A stretch of DNA of 64,000 bases from Nostoc carneum NIES-2107 (GTDB lineage: Bacteria; Cyanobacteriota; Cyanobacteriia; Cyanobacteriales; Nostocaceae): NCBI GenBank assembly GCA_002368155.1, contig AP018180.1:4511380-4575379 (forward strand), written 5' to 3'. The position numbers were made by a program, and so were the translations under genes. Within the stretch, counting starts at the first letter, position 1. The number at the start of each line of letters is the position of its first letter. This document shows positions 27,298 to 37,094 of the stretch, in pieces. Below the pieces are notes generated by a model. It saw nothing but the letters and a program-made list of their open reading frames with translations, did not search any database and was not told where the DNA came from.

Positions 27298-27987
27298 TCA
27301 TTTTAAGAGATTGTATTTCAGAATGCATATAATTGCTCTAACTCCATCTTTCCAACCTATTTTTTTACCTTCCTTATATGTACGACCATAATAAGAGATA
27401 CCAATTTCATAAATGCGGCAATCCATTTTCGCAACCTTAGCTGTAATTTCAGGCTCAAATCCAAACCTATTTTCTTCTATTTTGATAGATTGAATCACTT
27501 CCCGACGAAAAGCTTTATAACAAGTTTCCATATCAGTTAGGTTAATATTAGTAAACATATTAGATAACGTAGTTAGAAAAACATTACCTACCATATGCCA
27601 ATAGTAGACTACTCTATGCGGTCTACCACCCTGAAAACGCGAACCAAAAACTACATCAGCTTTATCATCTAAAATAGGTTGAATCATGAGGAGATATTCT
27701 TGTGGATCATACTCTAAATCTGCATCTTGTACGATGACAATATCTCCAGTAGCTACAGCAAAGCCAGTTCTTAAAGCTGCTCCCTTACCCCTATTTTTGT
27801 GATGGTAAATTACTTTTTCTACCTGGGACTCTATATCTGATTGAAGTAATTCTCTGGTTCCATCTATAGAAAAATCGTCTACAATAATGATTTCACAATT
27901 TTTTACTGGCGATGCTTTAACAGCTTCTACAACTTTGCTGATAGTTTTCAACTCGTTGTAACAAGGAATAACAACAGATAGCCGCAT
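27298..27987 (-). CDS. GT2 glycosyltransferase, dolichol-phosphate-mannose-synthase-like
   Basis: A 229-residue soluble GT-A enzyme. The start [28 protein letters not shown], the [12 protein letters not shown] segment, the QDADLEYDP motif (metal-binding acidic cluster), and GSRFQGG are all typical of the DPM1/DPG-synthase-like group, which attaches a sugar to a polyprenyl phosphate on the cytoplasmic face. A C-terminal membrane domain is absent, as in DPM1-type enzymes. It is followed by the GT-C-like and SMR-like genes. Confidence 0.88.
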   Translation of the reverse strand: MRLSVVIPCYNELKTISKVVEAVKASPVKNCEIIIVDDFSIDGTRELLQSDIESQVEKVIYHHKNRGKGAALRTGFAVATGDIVIVQDADLEYDPQEYLLMIQPILDDKADVVFGSRFQGGRPHRVVYYWHMVGNVFLTTLSNMFTNINLTDMETCYKAFRREVIQSIKIEENRFGFEPEITAKVAKMDCRIYEIGISYYGRTYKEGKKIGWKDGVRAIICILKYNLLK

Positions 27988-27994
27988 ATAATCC

Positions 27995-28558
27995 TTAACT
28001 CTTCTTAGTCACTGTACAAAAATTGTTCATCCAAAACTGAAAATATTGGTGATGAAATTCCTGAAATCCAGTGAAATTTACCAGAACTTTTCTGAGAGTT
28101 TCGCGCTTATAGTATCTTTTATGATCTCTAATCTCTGCTTCACTCACTATTTTTAGTCTGTAAGCTAAAAACTCTAGTACAGGCTGCGACCAAACTGATG
28201 GAACCGTGAGTATTAGTTTGCCTTGAGGAGCAAGAACTCTATAAATCTCTTTTAAAATCTCTTTTTCATGTTCTATATGTTCTAAAACTGCCAGCATTGT
28301 TACAACATCAAAGCTTTCATCTTTAAATGGCAAATGATTTTCTAGCATTAGCTGCTTAGTTTGTATATTGCCTGATTGGAAATCTTTGACTTTAAAATCA
28401 ACACCACATCCTTGCTTGATTTGAGGGGAAATAGTTTTAAGAAAAGTTGCTGCAGTGCCACAACCTACATCCAAAACGGCAGAGTCTTTAGGAATGTGAG
28501 ATATTACTCTTTTAAGTCGGAGATGTCGTAATATGGGTTCTAAAAATGCTTCGTTCAT
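27995..28558 (-). CDS. Class I SAM-dependent methyltransferase
   Basis: A 187-residue Rossmann-type methyltransferase. The SAM-binding motif I is [12 protein letters not shown], the acidic strand-2 residue is in GCGVDFKV, and [16 protein letters not shown] and [16 protein letters not shown] follow as motifs IV and V. It lies seven bases before the GT2 gene on the same strand. It could methylate a sugar residue or a lipid-linked intermediate; target unknown. Confidence 0.85.
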   Translation of the reverse strand: MNEAFLEPILRHLRLKRVISHIPKDSAVLDVGCGTAATFLKTISPQIKQGCGVDFKVKDFQSGNIQTKQLMLENHLPFKDESFDVVTMLAVLEHIEHEKEILKEIYRVLAPQGKLILTVPSVWSQPVLEFLAYRLKIVSEAEIRDHKRYYKRETLRKVLVNFTGFQEFHHQYFQFWMNNFCTVTKKS

Positions 28559-29021
28559 ATTTATTTAGTTTTATTAATGATATTTGTTGATGGCTTTTCC
28601 TAAAGTTACTGTTAATGCGTATAAATATTTTATAGCAGGTTGAGTCAATTCTTGAATATAAGTTATACTATAGTGTTTCCTGTTCTAGTGAAGTACAAAT
28701 TTATCGGCACGGTAGTTGTTTCAATTCGGGTAACTCAGATCTTGTACCTGGAAACTTGGATGTCAATTCCCTAACTAAGTGCCAAGTTTCTTAGGCGTTC
28801 AATATCTTGTAAAAGAAATAATATCAATTTACATTGAAGCTGCATAGAAAAGAGCTTCAAGAATAAGATCATAGGAAGTTAAAAAAATAACACGCTCTGT
28901 TGTCAGATTACTGGTAACCTCGTGGAGGCGATCGCGAAGTTTTTCAAGAGTTTTAAATACTTGACCCTTAACGAAAGCTGGTTGTTTGCGAAGAAGAAGA
29001 ATGCAGCTTGAAGAAGCCCGG
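28559..29021. other. Gap inside the polysaccharide cluster
   Basis: This 463-base gap divides the cluster in two. It holds a 9-base inverted repeat (GAAACTTGG at 28751-28759, CCAAGTTTC at 28782-28790). On the minus strand one frame is open from 29038 to 28829 with no start codon, which may be a gene scrap. The promoter of the downstream methyltransferase gene should lie here. Confidence 0.4.
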
Positions 29022-30158
29022 TTATCTCTGCGGCATATTTAAAACATCTGTATATGCTTGCATCACTTCTTGTGCAGCTTTCCTCCACGAGAATTCATTT
29101 GCTTGTGTTTGACTATTCGACTTGAGAATCTCACGGAATTTATGATCATCCAATTTTATAAATCCTGCCAAAATATCAGCTTCACTGGTAGGATCTACAT
29201 ATAAAACTGCATCTCCACCGACTTCTGGCAAGCTTGTAGTATTAGAAGTGAGTACAGCAGTCCCAAGGCTCATAGCCTCTAAAACAGGTAATCCAAAACC
29301 TTCATAAATAGATGGATAAATAAAAGCCCAGCAATTCTTATATAGCCATTTTAGTGTAGGGTCATCTACATAACCCAGCCTAATAATATGCTTATTCAAT
29401 TCTAAATTATTAATAAACTGTTCAAGGTCTTCTTCTAACCATCCTTGTCCTCCTGCCAAAACTAAAGGTTTAGAGTCAGGATGAATATCAACATATTGCT
29501 TATAAGCACGTAAAGTTCTACGGAGATTTTTTCTGGGTTCTAAAGTTCCTACTGAGAGCAAAAAATTATTAGGTTCGAGAGCAGCTACTGGTTTTTCATC
29601 ATCTGTATCTGTAAAACGACTTCCTAAGTAGACTACACGAGTTCGCTCTATAGGAAAGTGTGGAAATATTTCCAGAAATCTTTTTCTAGAATATTCAGAA
29701 ATGGCAATAATTAGATCTGCTTGCATTGCAGCATCAAAGACACCATTAAAGCAATTCCATCGGTTTTCTTCAGAAGTGTGCTCTGGATAATCTATAAAGC
29801 TCAGATCGTATAAGGTATAAACAAGACGAGTACAATTTAAACGGGGACAGGAAAAATTATTTGCATGAACAATATCGGGATTACCCAATTTTCCTTCATC
29901 TATCGATGTGCTAGCACTCCAAAAAGCTAGAGAATCTTGATGAGATAAATTATCTAACAGGTGAGTACAATTCTTTTGGGAAAAGCGGATCGTACTTTTA
30001 GCGTGTTCTGAATCCCAAAAAGTATTACCAAAAGCTGAATATAGCAGATAATCATTATTATCGTAATCTTCTACTAATTTTTGAATTAAACTCGCAGCAA
30101 AATATCCACATCCTGCTTTGGCTTTTCCAGTTTGACTAATATCAAAACCAATCCTCAT
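29022..30158 (-). CDS. Glycosyltransferase family 4
   Basis: A 378-residue GT-B glycosyltransferase: N-terminal lobe with GFDISQTGKAKAGCGYFA and DIVHANNFSCPR, C-terminal lobe with SVGTLEPRKNLRRTLRAY and [18 protein letters not shown] then TSLPEVGGDAVLYV. Its start overlaps the end of the GT2 gene by four bases (ATGA), indicating translational coupling. It is the last gene of the first half of the cluster. Sugar donor unknown. Confidence 0.88.
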   Translation of the reverse strand: MRIGFDISQTGKAKAGCGYFAASLIQKLVEDYDNNDYLLYSAFGNTFWDSEHAKSTIRFSQKNCTHLLDNLSHQDSLAFWSASTSIDEGKLGNPDIVHANNFSCPRLNCTRLVYTLYDLSFIDYPEHTSEENRWNCFNGVFDAAMQADLIIAISEYSRKRFLEIFPHFPIERTRVVYLGSRFTDTDDEKPVAALEPNNFLLSVGTLEPRKNLRRTLRAYKQYVDIHPDSKPLVLAGGQGWLEEDLEQFINNLELNKHIIRLGYVDDPTLKWLYKNCWAFIYPSIYEGFGLPVLEAMSLGTAVLTSNTTSLPEVGGDAVLYVDPTSEADILAGFIKLDDHKFREILKSNSQTQANEFSWRKAAQEVMQAYTDVLNMPQR

Positions 30159-31078
30159 AAGCTTTTAAATACTAAAGATAAATTTTTAATTATAAATATA
30201 TTGGCAGCAATTATCCACCAAAGCATTCTGGCTGATGAAGTTATGGTCATGATTTTTTTCCAGTGATAAAATGACCATAGGCTGTTATAAATTACTGCCT
30301 GAACAAATTTCAAATTTTGAATAGGATTGCTTCTATCTAAATTTAAAGTTTCTTCTACCTTCACATGGGCATAAGCGAAAATCCATTTATCTGGTACACT
30401 CCTAAATTTGGAATGCATCATATTATTTATCTCATAATGAACTGCTATTCGCTGACCAAGTGTCTTATTGTCTTTATAGAAGCGCGAGCCAGCAAGCTTG
30501 CGGGGTAGGTAATAAAATGGGATATGTTTTCCATAACGAAGCCACAACTCATAGTCCATACAGTACTTTAGAGAAGCATCTAAGTTGCCATATCGATCAA
30601 CTAGATTGCGGCGAAAGAACACAGCGGGTTGACAGAGAAAGCAAATATCAATTAAACGTTGGTAATTCCAAGGTTCTGTGGGATAGGCTTCAATAAATAC
30701 ATCTTTTTCATCAATATGATCAGCATCACCATATATGATTTGTATATCGGGATGTGATGCGAAAATATCTTTAATTACTCCAAAAGTTCCAGGATAATAG
30801 ATATCATCAGAATTAATCCAGGCAATTATCTCGCCTGTTGTCAGCGCAATACCTTTATTGACTGCATCAGCTTGCCCATTATCGGGTTCTGATATCCAGC
30901 GTAGATAGTCATCATAATGCTGCAAAATTTCTATAGTCTCATCTGTACTACCACCATCACAGATGAAGTACTCAATTTCTATATCTGAAGATTTTTGAGA
31001 GAGTACACTCTGTATAGTTCTCTCTATAAAACGACCTTGACAAAAAGAAGGCGTAATAACGCTAAATTTTAAGTTCAC
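30155..31078 (-). CDS. GT2 glycosyltransferase
   Basis: A 307-residue GT-A glycosyltransferase: FSVITPSFCQGRFIERTI, the IEYFICDGGSTDETIE motif, NSDDIYYPGTF (the metal-binding acidic motif) and the CMDYELWLRYGKH region found in polysaccharide GT2 enzymes. A hydrophobic C-terminal segment (about residues 280-300) may anchor it to the membrane. The start is GTG, overlapping the upstream gene by four bases (GTGA), and its end overlaps the next gene by four, so the three are tightly coupled. Confidence 0.88.
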   Translation of the reverse strand: MNLKFSVITPSFCQGRFIERTIQSVLSQKSSDIEIEYFICDGGSTDETIEILQHYDDYLRWISEPDNGQADAVNKGIALTTGEIIAWINSDDIYYPGTFGVIKDIFASHPDIQIIYGDADHIDEKDVFIEAYPTEPWNYQRLIDICFLCQPAVFFRRNLVDRYGNLDASLKYCMDYELWLRYGKHIPFYYLPRKLAGSRFYKDNKTLGQRIAVHYEINNMMHSKFRSVPDKWIFAYAHVKVEETLNLDRSNPIQNLKFVQAVIYNSLWSFYHWKKIMTITSSARMLWWIIAANIFIIKNLSLVFKSL

Positions 31079-32688
31079 ACCACACTCTCTAAAGCAAGAA
31101 TTGAACTAGATTCGCCATCAGCTAACTTGAGACGGCAATCAAGTACCATTAACCCAAGTTGGCGCTGATCTGAGTTAAGGTTAAGTTGACTGGGCTGAAA
31201 GCTAGGCAAAATCTGCACAGTAATTTCTTCACCTGTAGATGACACTGGCCAAACAATCTTCTGTGATGCAGCTCGAATGCAAGTGTAGGATAATTTTTTC
31301 TGTTTTGTTTGTAATTTTATCTTTGCTTTCGAGGCTGGATACAATGAGGGAGTCTCAACAAAAATTTCTAGAGTTCGTCCGGAAGAACCAGGTTCGATAG
31401 AAATATAGAACTCAGGTGCAGACCAGCCATCATCATAAATACCAGAAATGGAAGTTTGAATTGATGTTTGATGATTAAGAGCTGCTGTCTCAAGTATTTC
31501 GAGATACTGGGAAGCCATTTTTTGTCCATCAAATAGCTTTAACCTTTTATATCCTTTATTAACTAGGTCTTCAATTAATAGTGGATTACTACTAATCTTG
31601 AGCAAGCATGATGCTATTTCATCGGGTTTGCGAGGATCGAAATAGATAACTGCATCTCCTCCTACTTCGGGCAAACTGGCAGCATTACTAGATAATACTG
31701 GTTTACCAAATGCCATACCTTCTAAAACAGGAATACCAAACCCTTCATATAACGAAGGAAAAACTAAGCATTCACAACCTTGCCAAACGGATGTCAAAGC
31801 TTCTTCATTCAAATAACCCAAAAATTTGACATTTTCACTCAGCCCCATTACTTTAGCTGCTGCCTTTAATTGGGTTTGTTCATTTTCTAAGGCTCCTGTA
31901 AATACCAAATCCAAGCCATCTGGCAAATATTTTTTATATATTCCATAGGCTGCTATTAACAGCCTATGGTTTTTATGTGGCCAATAGTTGGCTGGGTAGA
32001 AAATATATTTTCTTTTTACTAAACCTAGATTTATCAGATTTTCTTTGACTATGTTCTCATTGAGTTTAGTTAACCGCTCATGAATAGAAATCGGTATAAC
32101 AGCAAATTTATCTGGGGGAGCTTGAAAATATTTAATAAAAGATTGACGTGTAAAATCTGAAATACAGATTATTTTCTGCGATTTTCTCAGGAGTTCGGCG
32201 ATAAATTTTGTGCGGTGTTGCTGCTCTTGAGGAGTAAAGAAAAATTTGTAGTCTAGATGTTGTAAATCATAAGCAATGGCTACTAATGGTATACCCTTTT
32301 CAGCATAAGTTGGCGCAGAGAAAGGACAAAAAAGTAAATTAATATTATGTTTTTTAAGTAATGTACTCTGATTAATGGAGTCAATTAGCTTGATGCTAAT
32401 TTTATTCCGTATTTTCTGAATCAGTTTTGATAATAATCTTGTTTTAGGTTGTTGTGGAATTTCAGTTAAATTAGGAACTAACAGACATTCTGTATTGTGA
32501 GTTTCGTATTGATTGATTTCTGAGTGGTTCCAAGGTGCTGTCAGTAATAAAAAATGATGATGAGGAGCTAATTTTTGAAATTGTTTAATTAGGGTTAAAA
32601 TTAAGACCTTGGCTCCGCCATTCTCTCCTCCAACTCTTAAAGGAGTTAGGTCTATGGCAATCCTTAAAGATGATTGTATTTCACTCAT
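31075..32688 (-). CDS. Glycosyltransferase family 4 with extra C-terminal domain
   Basis: A 537-residue protein, about 150 longer than its paralogues. Residues 1-395 are a GT-B enzyme (PANYWPHKNHRLLIAAY; PSLYEGFGIPVLEGMAFG; SLPEVGGDAVIYF). Residues about 405-537 form a separate domain beginning GIYDDGWSAPEF, with alternating beta-like stretches and no catalytic motif that I recognise. Such tails may bind glycan, as an acceptor-recognition module. It overlaps the GT2 gene by four bases. Confidence 0.85.
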   Translation of the reverse strand: MSEIQSSLRIAIDLTPLRVGGENGGAKVLILTLIKQFQKLAPHHHFLLLTAPWNHSEINQYETHNTECLLVPNLTEIPQQPKTRLLSKLIQKIRNKISIKLIDSINQSTLLKKHNINLLFCPFSAPTYAEKGIPLVAIAYDLQHLDYKFFFTPQEQQHRTKFIAELLRKSQKIICISDFTRQSFIKYFQAPPDKFAVIPISIHERLTKLNENIVKENLINLGLVKRKYIFYPANYWPHKNHRLLIAAYGIYKKYLPDGLDLVFTGALENEQTQLKAAAKVMGLSENVKFLGYLNEEALTSVWQGCECLVFPSLYEGFGIPVLEGMAFGKPVLSSNAASLPEVGGDAVIYFDPRKPDEIASCLLKISSNPLLIEDLVNKGYKRLKLFDGQKMASQYLEILETAALNHQTSIQTSISGIYDDGWSAPEFYISIEPGSSGRTLEIFVETPSLYPASKAKIKLQTKQKKLSYTCIRAASQKIVWPVSSTGEEITVQILPSFQPSQLNLNSDQRQLGLMVLDCRLKLADGESSSILALESVV

Positions 32689-32713
32689 ATTATCACTTGA
32701 ACATTCTCTGAAT

Positions 32714-33838
32714 TTATAGCTTATATCCCACTACTGCATAATCTTGTGGCCCATAAAAATAATTGTTGAATTTTTCAGCTAGCTCACCACCACTGACTTT
32801 ATAAGTCTCTGGGTAAGGATGCAGGTCTATAACTTTGACTTGAGATAAACCTTGAATCTCCAGCATAAATTTAATCAAAGCACTAGGTAATGGATGATGA
32901 TGAGTCGGGTCAAAATAAAAGTTACAACTACCAACTAGAACATTTTGAGGATTAGGAGTTTCAAAAATAGCTATTCCCCCAGGTTTAAGTGTTCTAGCTA
33001 CTTCACTAAAAAATTTCATTAATATGGGAAAAGTTAAATGCTCGATGATATGAAAACCAGTGACAGCGCCTAAGGTACTATCTGGCAGAGATTGCAAATA
33101 AAGCATGACATCTGCTTCTATGACCTCAAATCCTCTAGAACGAGATTGCTCTACCATTACCGTATTAATATCTAGCCCTCTAGCTGTATATCCGGAGTCT
33201 CTTAGTAGTTCTAACCACTCACCTCGTCCACACCCTACATCTAAAATAGGTGATTCCAGATTACCAACTTTTTTTTCTTCAATAAATGGTAAATAAACTT
33301 CTAAGCGATTTTTGATATCTTCTCTTTTACCACGAAATTGATCTTCAAAAGCAACATAAAATGAATCTAATAGATGTTGTTCTAAATTAGACAAAATTGG
33401 ATGTGTTTCATTTTTACAAAAAATTGGAGTATTTTCTTTTTTGTCTTCCAACAATTTTATGATTAGACTTTTACACTGTATCAAATCATTTTTAAAATTA
33501 TTTTCTTTTTGAATATAACTTTCCTCTATTACTTTAATGTGACTATCCAAATAATCTTTAAAATGTTGAAATTGTTCATCTTTCTGGATTTTTAAATTAA
33601 CTATCTCCTTTGATAACTGGCGATTTATTGCTAATAGTTCTTTGACAACAACAATAATATTATTATTAACTTCTCTTTGATCTTTAAACAATAAATTAAA
33701 AATATTTAAAATTATTTTTTTAAATTTTGGATGAAGATAAGAAGTAAATCTATTCAATTTATCTGGCCACTTTGTTCTGGAACTCGCCCTATCTTCCGCA
33801 TTTTTTATTAGAGATTCAATATGTTTAAAATCACACAT
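32714..33838 (-). CDS. Coiled-coil methyltransferase, possible chain terminator
   Basis: A 374-residue protein. Residues about 50-140 are Lys/Glu/Leu-rich and predicted coiled coil (VVVKELLAINRQLSKEIVNL). Residues about 195-374 are a SAM methyltransferase with PILDVGCGRGEWLELL, RGLDIN, GFHIIEHLTF and LKPGGIAIFETPNPQN. Together with a long Wzt this recalls WbdD-type systems, in which methylation caps the polymer, a coiled coil sets its length, and the Wzt C-terminal domain recognises the cap. The order of domains is reversed compared with WbdD and no kinase domain is seen, so the role is inferred. Confidence 0.75.
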   Translation of the reverse strand: MCDFKHIESLIKNAEDRASSRTKWPDKLNRFTSYLHPKFKKIILNIFNLLFKDQREVNNNIIVVVKELLAINRQLSKEIVNLKIQKDEQFQHFKDYLDSHIKVIEESYIQKENNFKNDLIQCKSLIIKLLEDKKENTPIFCKNETHPILSNLEQHLLDSFYVAFEDQFRGKREDIKNRLEVYLPFIEEKKVGNLESPILDVGCGRGEWLELLRDSGYTARGLDINTVMVEQSRSRGFEVIEADVMLYLQSLPDSTLGAVTGFHIIEHLTFPILMKFFSEVARTLKPGGIAIFETPNPQNVLVGSCNFYFDPTHHHPLPSALIKFMLEIQGLSQVKVIDLHPYPETYKVSGGELAEKFNNYFYGPQDYAVVGYKL

Positions 33839-34022
33839 AGATATTCAAATATGTTAGCTATTTTAGAATAATAATTATTACACTTTAATCTGTTTTTTAT
33901 TATTAAGTCAATTGTTGACCAGCCAAGCAAGATTTATTAAATTCTATTTTTTATACTTTTTATTATATTCATTTAATTATTGATAAATTTACCTCTTCCA
34001 TATAATCTTAAAAAACACTAAT

Positions 34023-34532
34023 TTAAGCAAATATTTTTTTGACTGTTTTGGCAGGAATACCTGCCACAATATGATAACTAGGTACATCCTCTTTAACCAC
34101 TGCACCAGCTGCGATTACTGAATGTTCACCAATTTTACAAGGGCCCAGAACTGTAGCATTACTTGCTATCCACGCTCCTTGTTCAACAACAATATCATTC
34201 CCTGTATCTGGAAAATCTTCCATTCTTTCTTGGTTATATTTATTATAGTTATGAGTGCCAGTAATTAAACTAACGTTATGTCCAAAAAAAACATGCTCTC
34301 CAATTATAATTTCTCCCGATGATAAATTAAACAAAGCATTATTAACTACACAAGTTTTAGACATTTTTAATCTTTGAGCATCTCCAAATACTAAATACTG
34401 GTTTAAAACTATATTTTTGATGTGCTCGTCGAAGTAACCTTTTGATAGCAATTGGTAAAAGTGTTTTTCAAGATATAATTTAATCCACTTTTCCACTTGA
34501 GGTCTCAAAAAATATTCAACTATTTTGTACAT
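34023..34532 (-). CDS. Left-handed beta-helix acyltransferase (WcaF/maltose O-acetyltransferase type)
   Basis: A 169-residue hexapeptide-repeat protein. The repeats GEIIIGEHVFFGHNVSLITG and VVEQGAWIASNATVLGP, CKIGEHSVIAAGAVV, and the closing VAGIPAKTVKKI are typical of the trimeric acetyltransferase family; the catalytic-type His is in GTHNY. It probably O-acetylates a sugar of the exported glycan. Its start overlaps the end of wzt by 13 bases. Confidence 0.87.
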   Translation of the reverse strand: MYKIVEYFLRPQVEKWIKLYLEKHFYQLLSKGYFDEHIKNIVLNQYLVFGDAQRLKMSKTCVVNNALFNLSSGEIIIGEHVFFGHNVSLITGTHNYNKYNQERMEDFPDTGNDIVVEQGAWIASNATVLGPCKIGEHSVIAAGAVVKEDVPSYHIVAGIPAKTVKKIFA

Positions 34533-35872
34533 ATTGATTCCTCATAAATTGCAACTCTTCTACCAGATACTTGAAATATACCTTCTACAATGTCATATAT
34601 CGCCGCTTGAATAATAGTAGAGTTCTGAATCCAGTCCAGCATTTCTAAATTTTCTCTAGTACCATCTCCAAAAGCGATATCTAATGTATAGTTTCCCGCA
34701 GTCAGATGCGGCCAAATAAACTCAAATTCCACTATTGTTCTTCCGGTCTCTGATTTTGAGTTCCAGTAGGCAGCGAAGTTGTTATCTAACATATCAGTAC
34801 TCCACCCTGATAAAACAGTTCGCAGTCTATCAAGTAAAGCTATACCAACATTTGGGTTAATAACTTTATCATGTCTAAATGTATTTATTCTAACTTTAAC
34901 TAAATCACCAGGATAAACTAATTGGATGGGCTGATTCTCTACATCTAGTACAGAGACTTCTTCTATCTCTGCACGACCTGTACCAAACCTTTCAAAACCA
35001 GAAAAACCTCTATATGGTTTTTGAGTGAAAGGATTTACTTGCTTATGAGTTATTTTGGTGGGGTCAATTTTCTCAGCAATTTCAATTAGATTGTGATTTG
35101 GCTGCAATTCTATATCTAGATTTATTCTTTTGTTTACTTCTTCATGAATCCAGGCTTGGTAGTGTTTGGATACTTCAAAGGTATTTCCAGATTCTACAAG
35201 CATACCTTGATTAATCCAGATTGCTTTAGAACAAAGACGCGAAATAGCACCCATATCATGAGAGACAAATAAAATTGTGCCTCCATTATCTTGAAATTCT
35301 CTAATTTTTGCCATGCAACGATGGACAAAAACACCATCTCCTACAGATAGTGATTCATCTACAATTAGAACTTCTGGATTAATATGAATTGCGACTGAAA
35401 ATGCCAAGCGCACAAACATACCGCTAGAATATGTTTTCACTGGCTCCTCTATAAAATTGCCAATTTCAGCAAAGCTAGCGATTTGATCAAATTTCGCGTC
35501 TATCTCGTTTTGGCTTAACCCTAAAATTTGTCCATTAAAAAAGACATTTTGTCGTCCAGTGAACTCAGGATTAAACCCACTACCTAGTTCCAGCAAGGCA
35601 GAAACTCGCCCATTTACTTGTACTGTTCCTGTGCTTGGAGTTAAAGTTCCAGCAATAATTTGCAATAGTGTACTTTTGCCAGAACCATTTTTACCAATAA
35701 TTCCTATAGTCTCACCTTTAGCAACTTCCAAGCTAATATCTTGTAAAGCCCAAAATTCCTGAGCGTGGCTTTTGGTAGGGAGTAATATTTCTTTGAGCCG
35801 ATCTACTGGACGAGCGTATCGCCTATAGCACTTTGAGACATTTTTTAAGGAAATTGCAATCTCATCACCCAT
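34520..35872 (-). CDS. wzt: ABC exporter ATPase with carbohydrate-binding C-terminal domain
   Basis: A 450-residue ATPase subunit of a polysaccharide ABC exporter. The nucleotide-binding domain (1-240) has Walker A GKNGSGKS, signature YSSGM, Walker B VLIVDESLSVGD and the switch His in LFVSHD. The C-terminal 200 residues include a beta-sandwich of the Wzt-C type (INTFRHDKVINPNVGIAL; FIWPHLTAGNYTLDIAFGDG), known in E. coli O9a and Raoultella O12 type exporters to bind the modified chain end. I chose the ATG at 35872 over a GTG at 35884. It works with the Wzm permease encoded 76 bases upstream. Confidence 0.92.
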   Translation of the reverse strand: MGDEIAISLKNVSKCYRRYARPVDRLKEILLPTKSHAQEFWALQDISLEVAKGETIGIIGKNGSGKSTLLQIIAGTLTPSTGTVQVNGRVSALLELGSGFNPEFTGRQNVFFNGQILGLSQNEIDAKFDQIASFAEIGNFIEEPVKTYSSGMFVRLAFSVAIHINPEVLIVDESLSVGDGVFVHRCMAKIREFQDNGGTILFVSHDMGAISRLCSKAIWINQGMLVESGNTFEVSKHYQAWIHEEVNKRINLDIELQPNHNLIEIAEKIDPTKITHKQVNPFTQKPYRGFSGFERFGTGRAEIEEVSVLDVENQPIQLVYPGDLVKVRINTFRHDKVINPNVGIALLDRLRTVLSGWSTDMLDNNFAAYWNSKSETGRTIVEFEFIWPHLTAGNYTLDIAFGDGTRENLEMLDWIQNSTIIQAAIYDIVEGIFQVSGRRVAIYEESICTK

Positions 35873-35948
35873 ACGATCGCACACTTACCACTAAGACATC
35901 TTCATAATCAACAAAGTATCAACCCAGTCATGACATGATTTCCCTGAT

Positions 35949-36794
35949 TTACAATACATCAGCAAACGCCGGACGCAATCGCTTGTATACTGAAAACCCA
36001 ACACAAAACACAACTACTGAAACTATAAAAGCCACTACCCACTCACCCCAATGTTTCACCTCTCCAACTAAAATCAAGTCACGATAGACTTCTGCGATCG
36101 CAGCTATAGGATTTAACCAAAATACCCAACTCCGCCATTGCTCTGGAATAGTTGATGCTGGGTATACAAGCGGTGTTGCATAAAACCAGATGTTTAAAAT
36201 TACTCCTAAAGTCTGCGGTATATCGCGTAAAAATACTGTTAGTCCTGCTGTCAAATAACCCAATCCTGCCGTTAGTAATAATTGTGTTAACCAGACCAAG
36301 GGTAACAGTGCCAAAGTAGTATGTAAAGTATGGGCAGTTAATGCTACAAAAAAAATCAATGCCATTAGCCCAAACGCACTTTCAATAAATGTTGATAAAA
36401 TCGGCACTAAGGGTAATAAACTTAAGGGAAAAACCACCTTTTTGACTAAATTCGGCTGTGCGATTACTGAATTAGAAGATTGAATTAGTCCTCCTGTAAA
36501 GGCAATCCAAGGTAATAAGCCGGCAAATAACCACAACCCAAAGGTAAAGTTATTTTCTGGTAAAGTTTTCAGAGTTAATTTGACTTTCAAAACAATTGAG
36601 AATACATAGGTATAAATTAGTAATTGCGATAGCTGATTCAGCAAAGGCCATAAATTTCCCAAAACAGAACCCTTGTATCGCGCCTCTAAATCACGCCTTA
36701 CCAAAGTTCTGAGTAAGTCAAACTTGATCCATAAGCGTTCTTCAACTGGTAGAATACGCCTCAACTTTCCAGCTTGACGTACAAATCCTCGCAT
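35949..36794 (-). CDS. wzm: ABC exporter permease of the ABC-2 type
   Basis: A 281-residue permease with six membrane helices, with the family features RRDLEARYKGSVLGNLWPLLN at the first helix, VFLRDIPQTLGV and PLVYPAST, and NPIAAIAEVYRDLIL. It forms the channel that extrudes undecaprenyl-linked glycan with Wzt. The ATG at 36794 has AAGGA four bases upstream; the frame extends to a TTG at 36806. It is the first gene of the polysaccharide cluster, so the operon promoter probably lies in the next 288 bases. Confidence 0.92.
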   Translation of the reverse strand: MRGFVRQAGKLRRILPVEERLWIKFDLLRTLVRRDLEARYKGSVLGNLWPLLNQLSQLLIYTYVFSIVLKVKLTLKTLPENNFTFGLWLFAGLLPWIAFTGGLIQSSNSVIAQPNLVKKVVFPLSLLPLVPILSTFIESAFGLMALIFFVALTAHTLHTTLALLPLVWLTQLLLTAGLGYLTAGLTVFLRDIPQTLGVILNIWFYATPLVYPASTIPEQWRSWVFWLNPIAAIAEVYRDLILVGEVKHWGEWVVAFIVSVVVFCVGFSVYKRLRPAFADVL

Positions 36795-37094
36795 TGTCCT
36801 TAGCAATTTCTGCTTCCTCGCTCACTACCTACCCATCCAAGTGCTATTCATGAAGCTAATTAGCAATGAAAGTTCCCTTTGCATTCCTAAATAAACAAAA
36901 CATTATATCAATTTAAGAAATTTTTGCAATATCCTATGCTAGGATAAAACCTGCTAATGAGTATATTCACTAAACTCTCTGTGGTATTATTTACCAGATT
37001 TAGTCTGCAATAATTTGGCGATTTTAATATAAAGAAACTGTTAGCCAAGTTGATAGTTACACGCAAGTTTAGTTGCGTCTTAAACACACATTAA
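36795..37094. other. Gap upstream of the polysaccharide cluster
   Basis: These 300 bases lie between the wzm start and the Uma2 stop on the same strand. They should contain the cluster promoter. I see no gene or clear operator. The A/T content is high. Confidence 0.35.
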
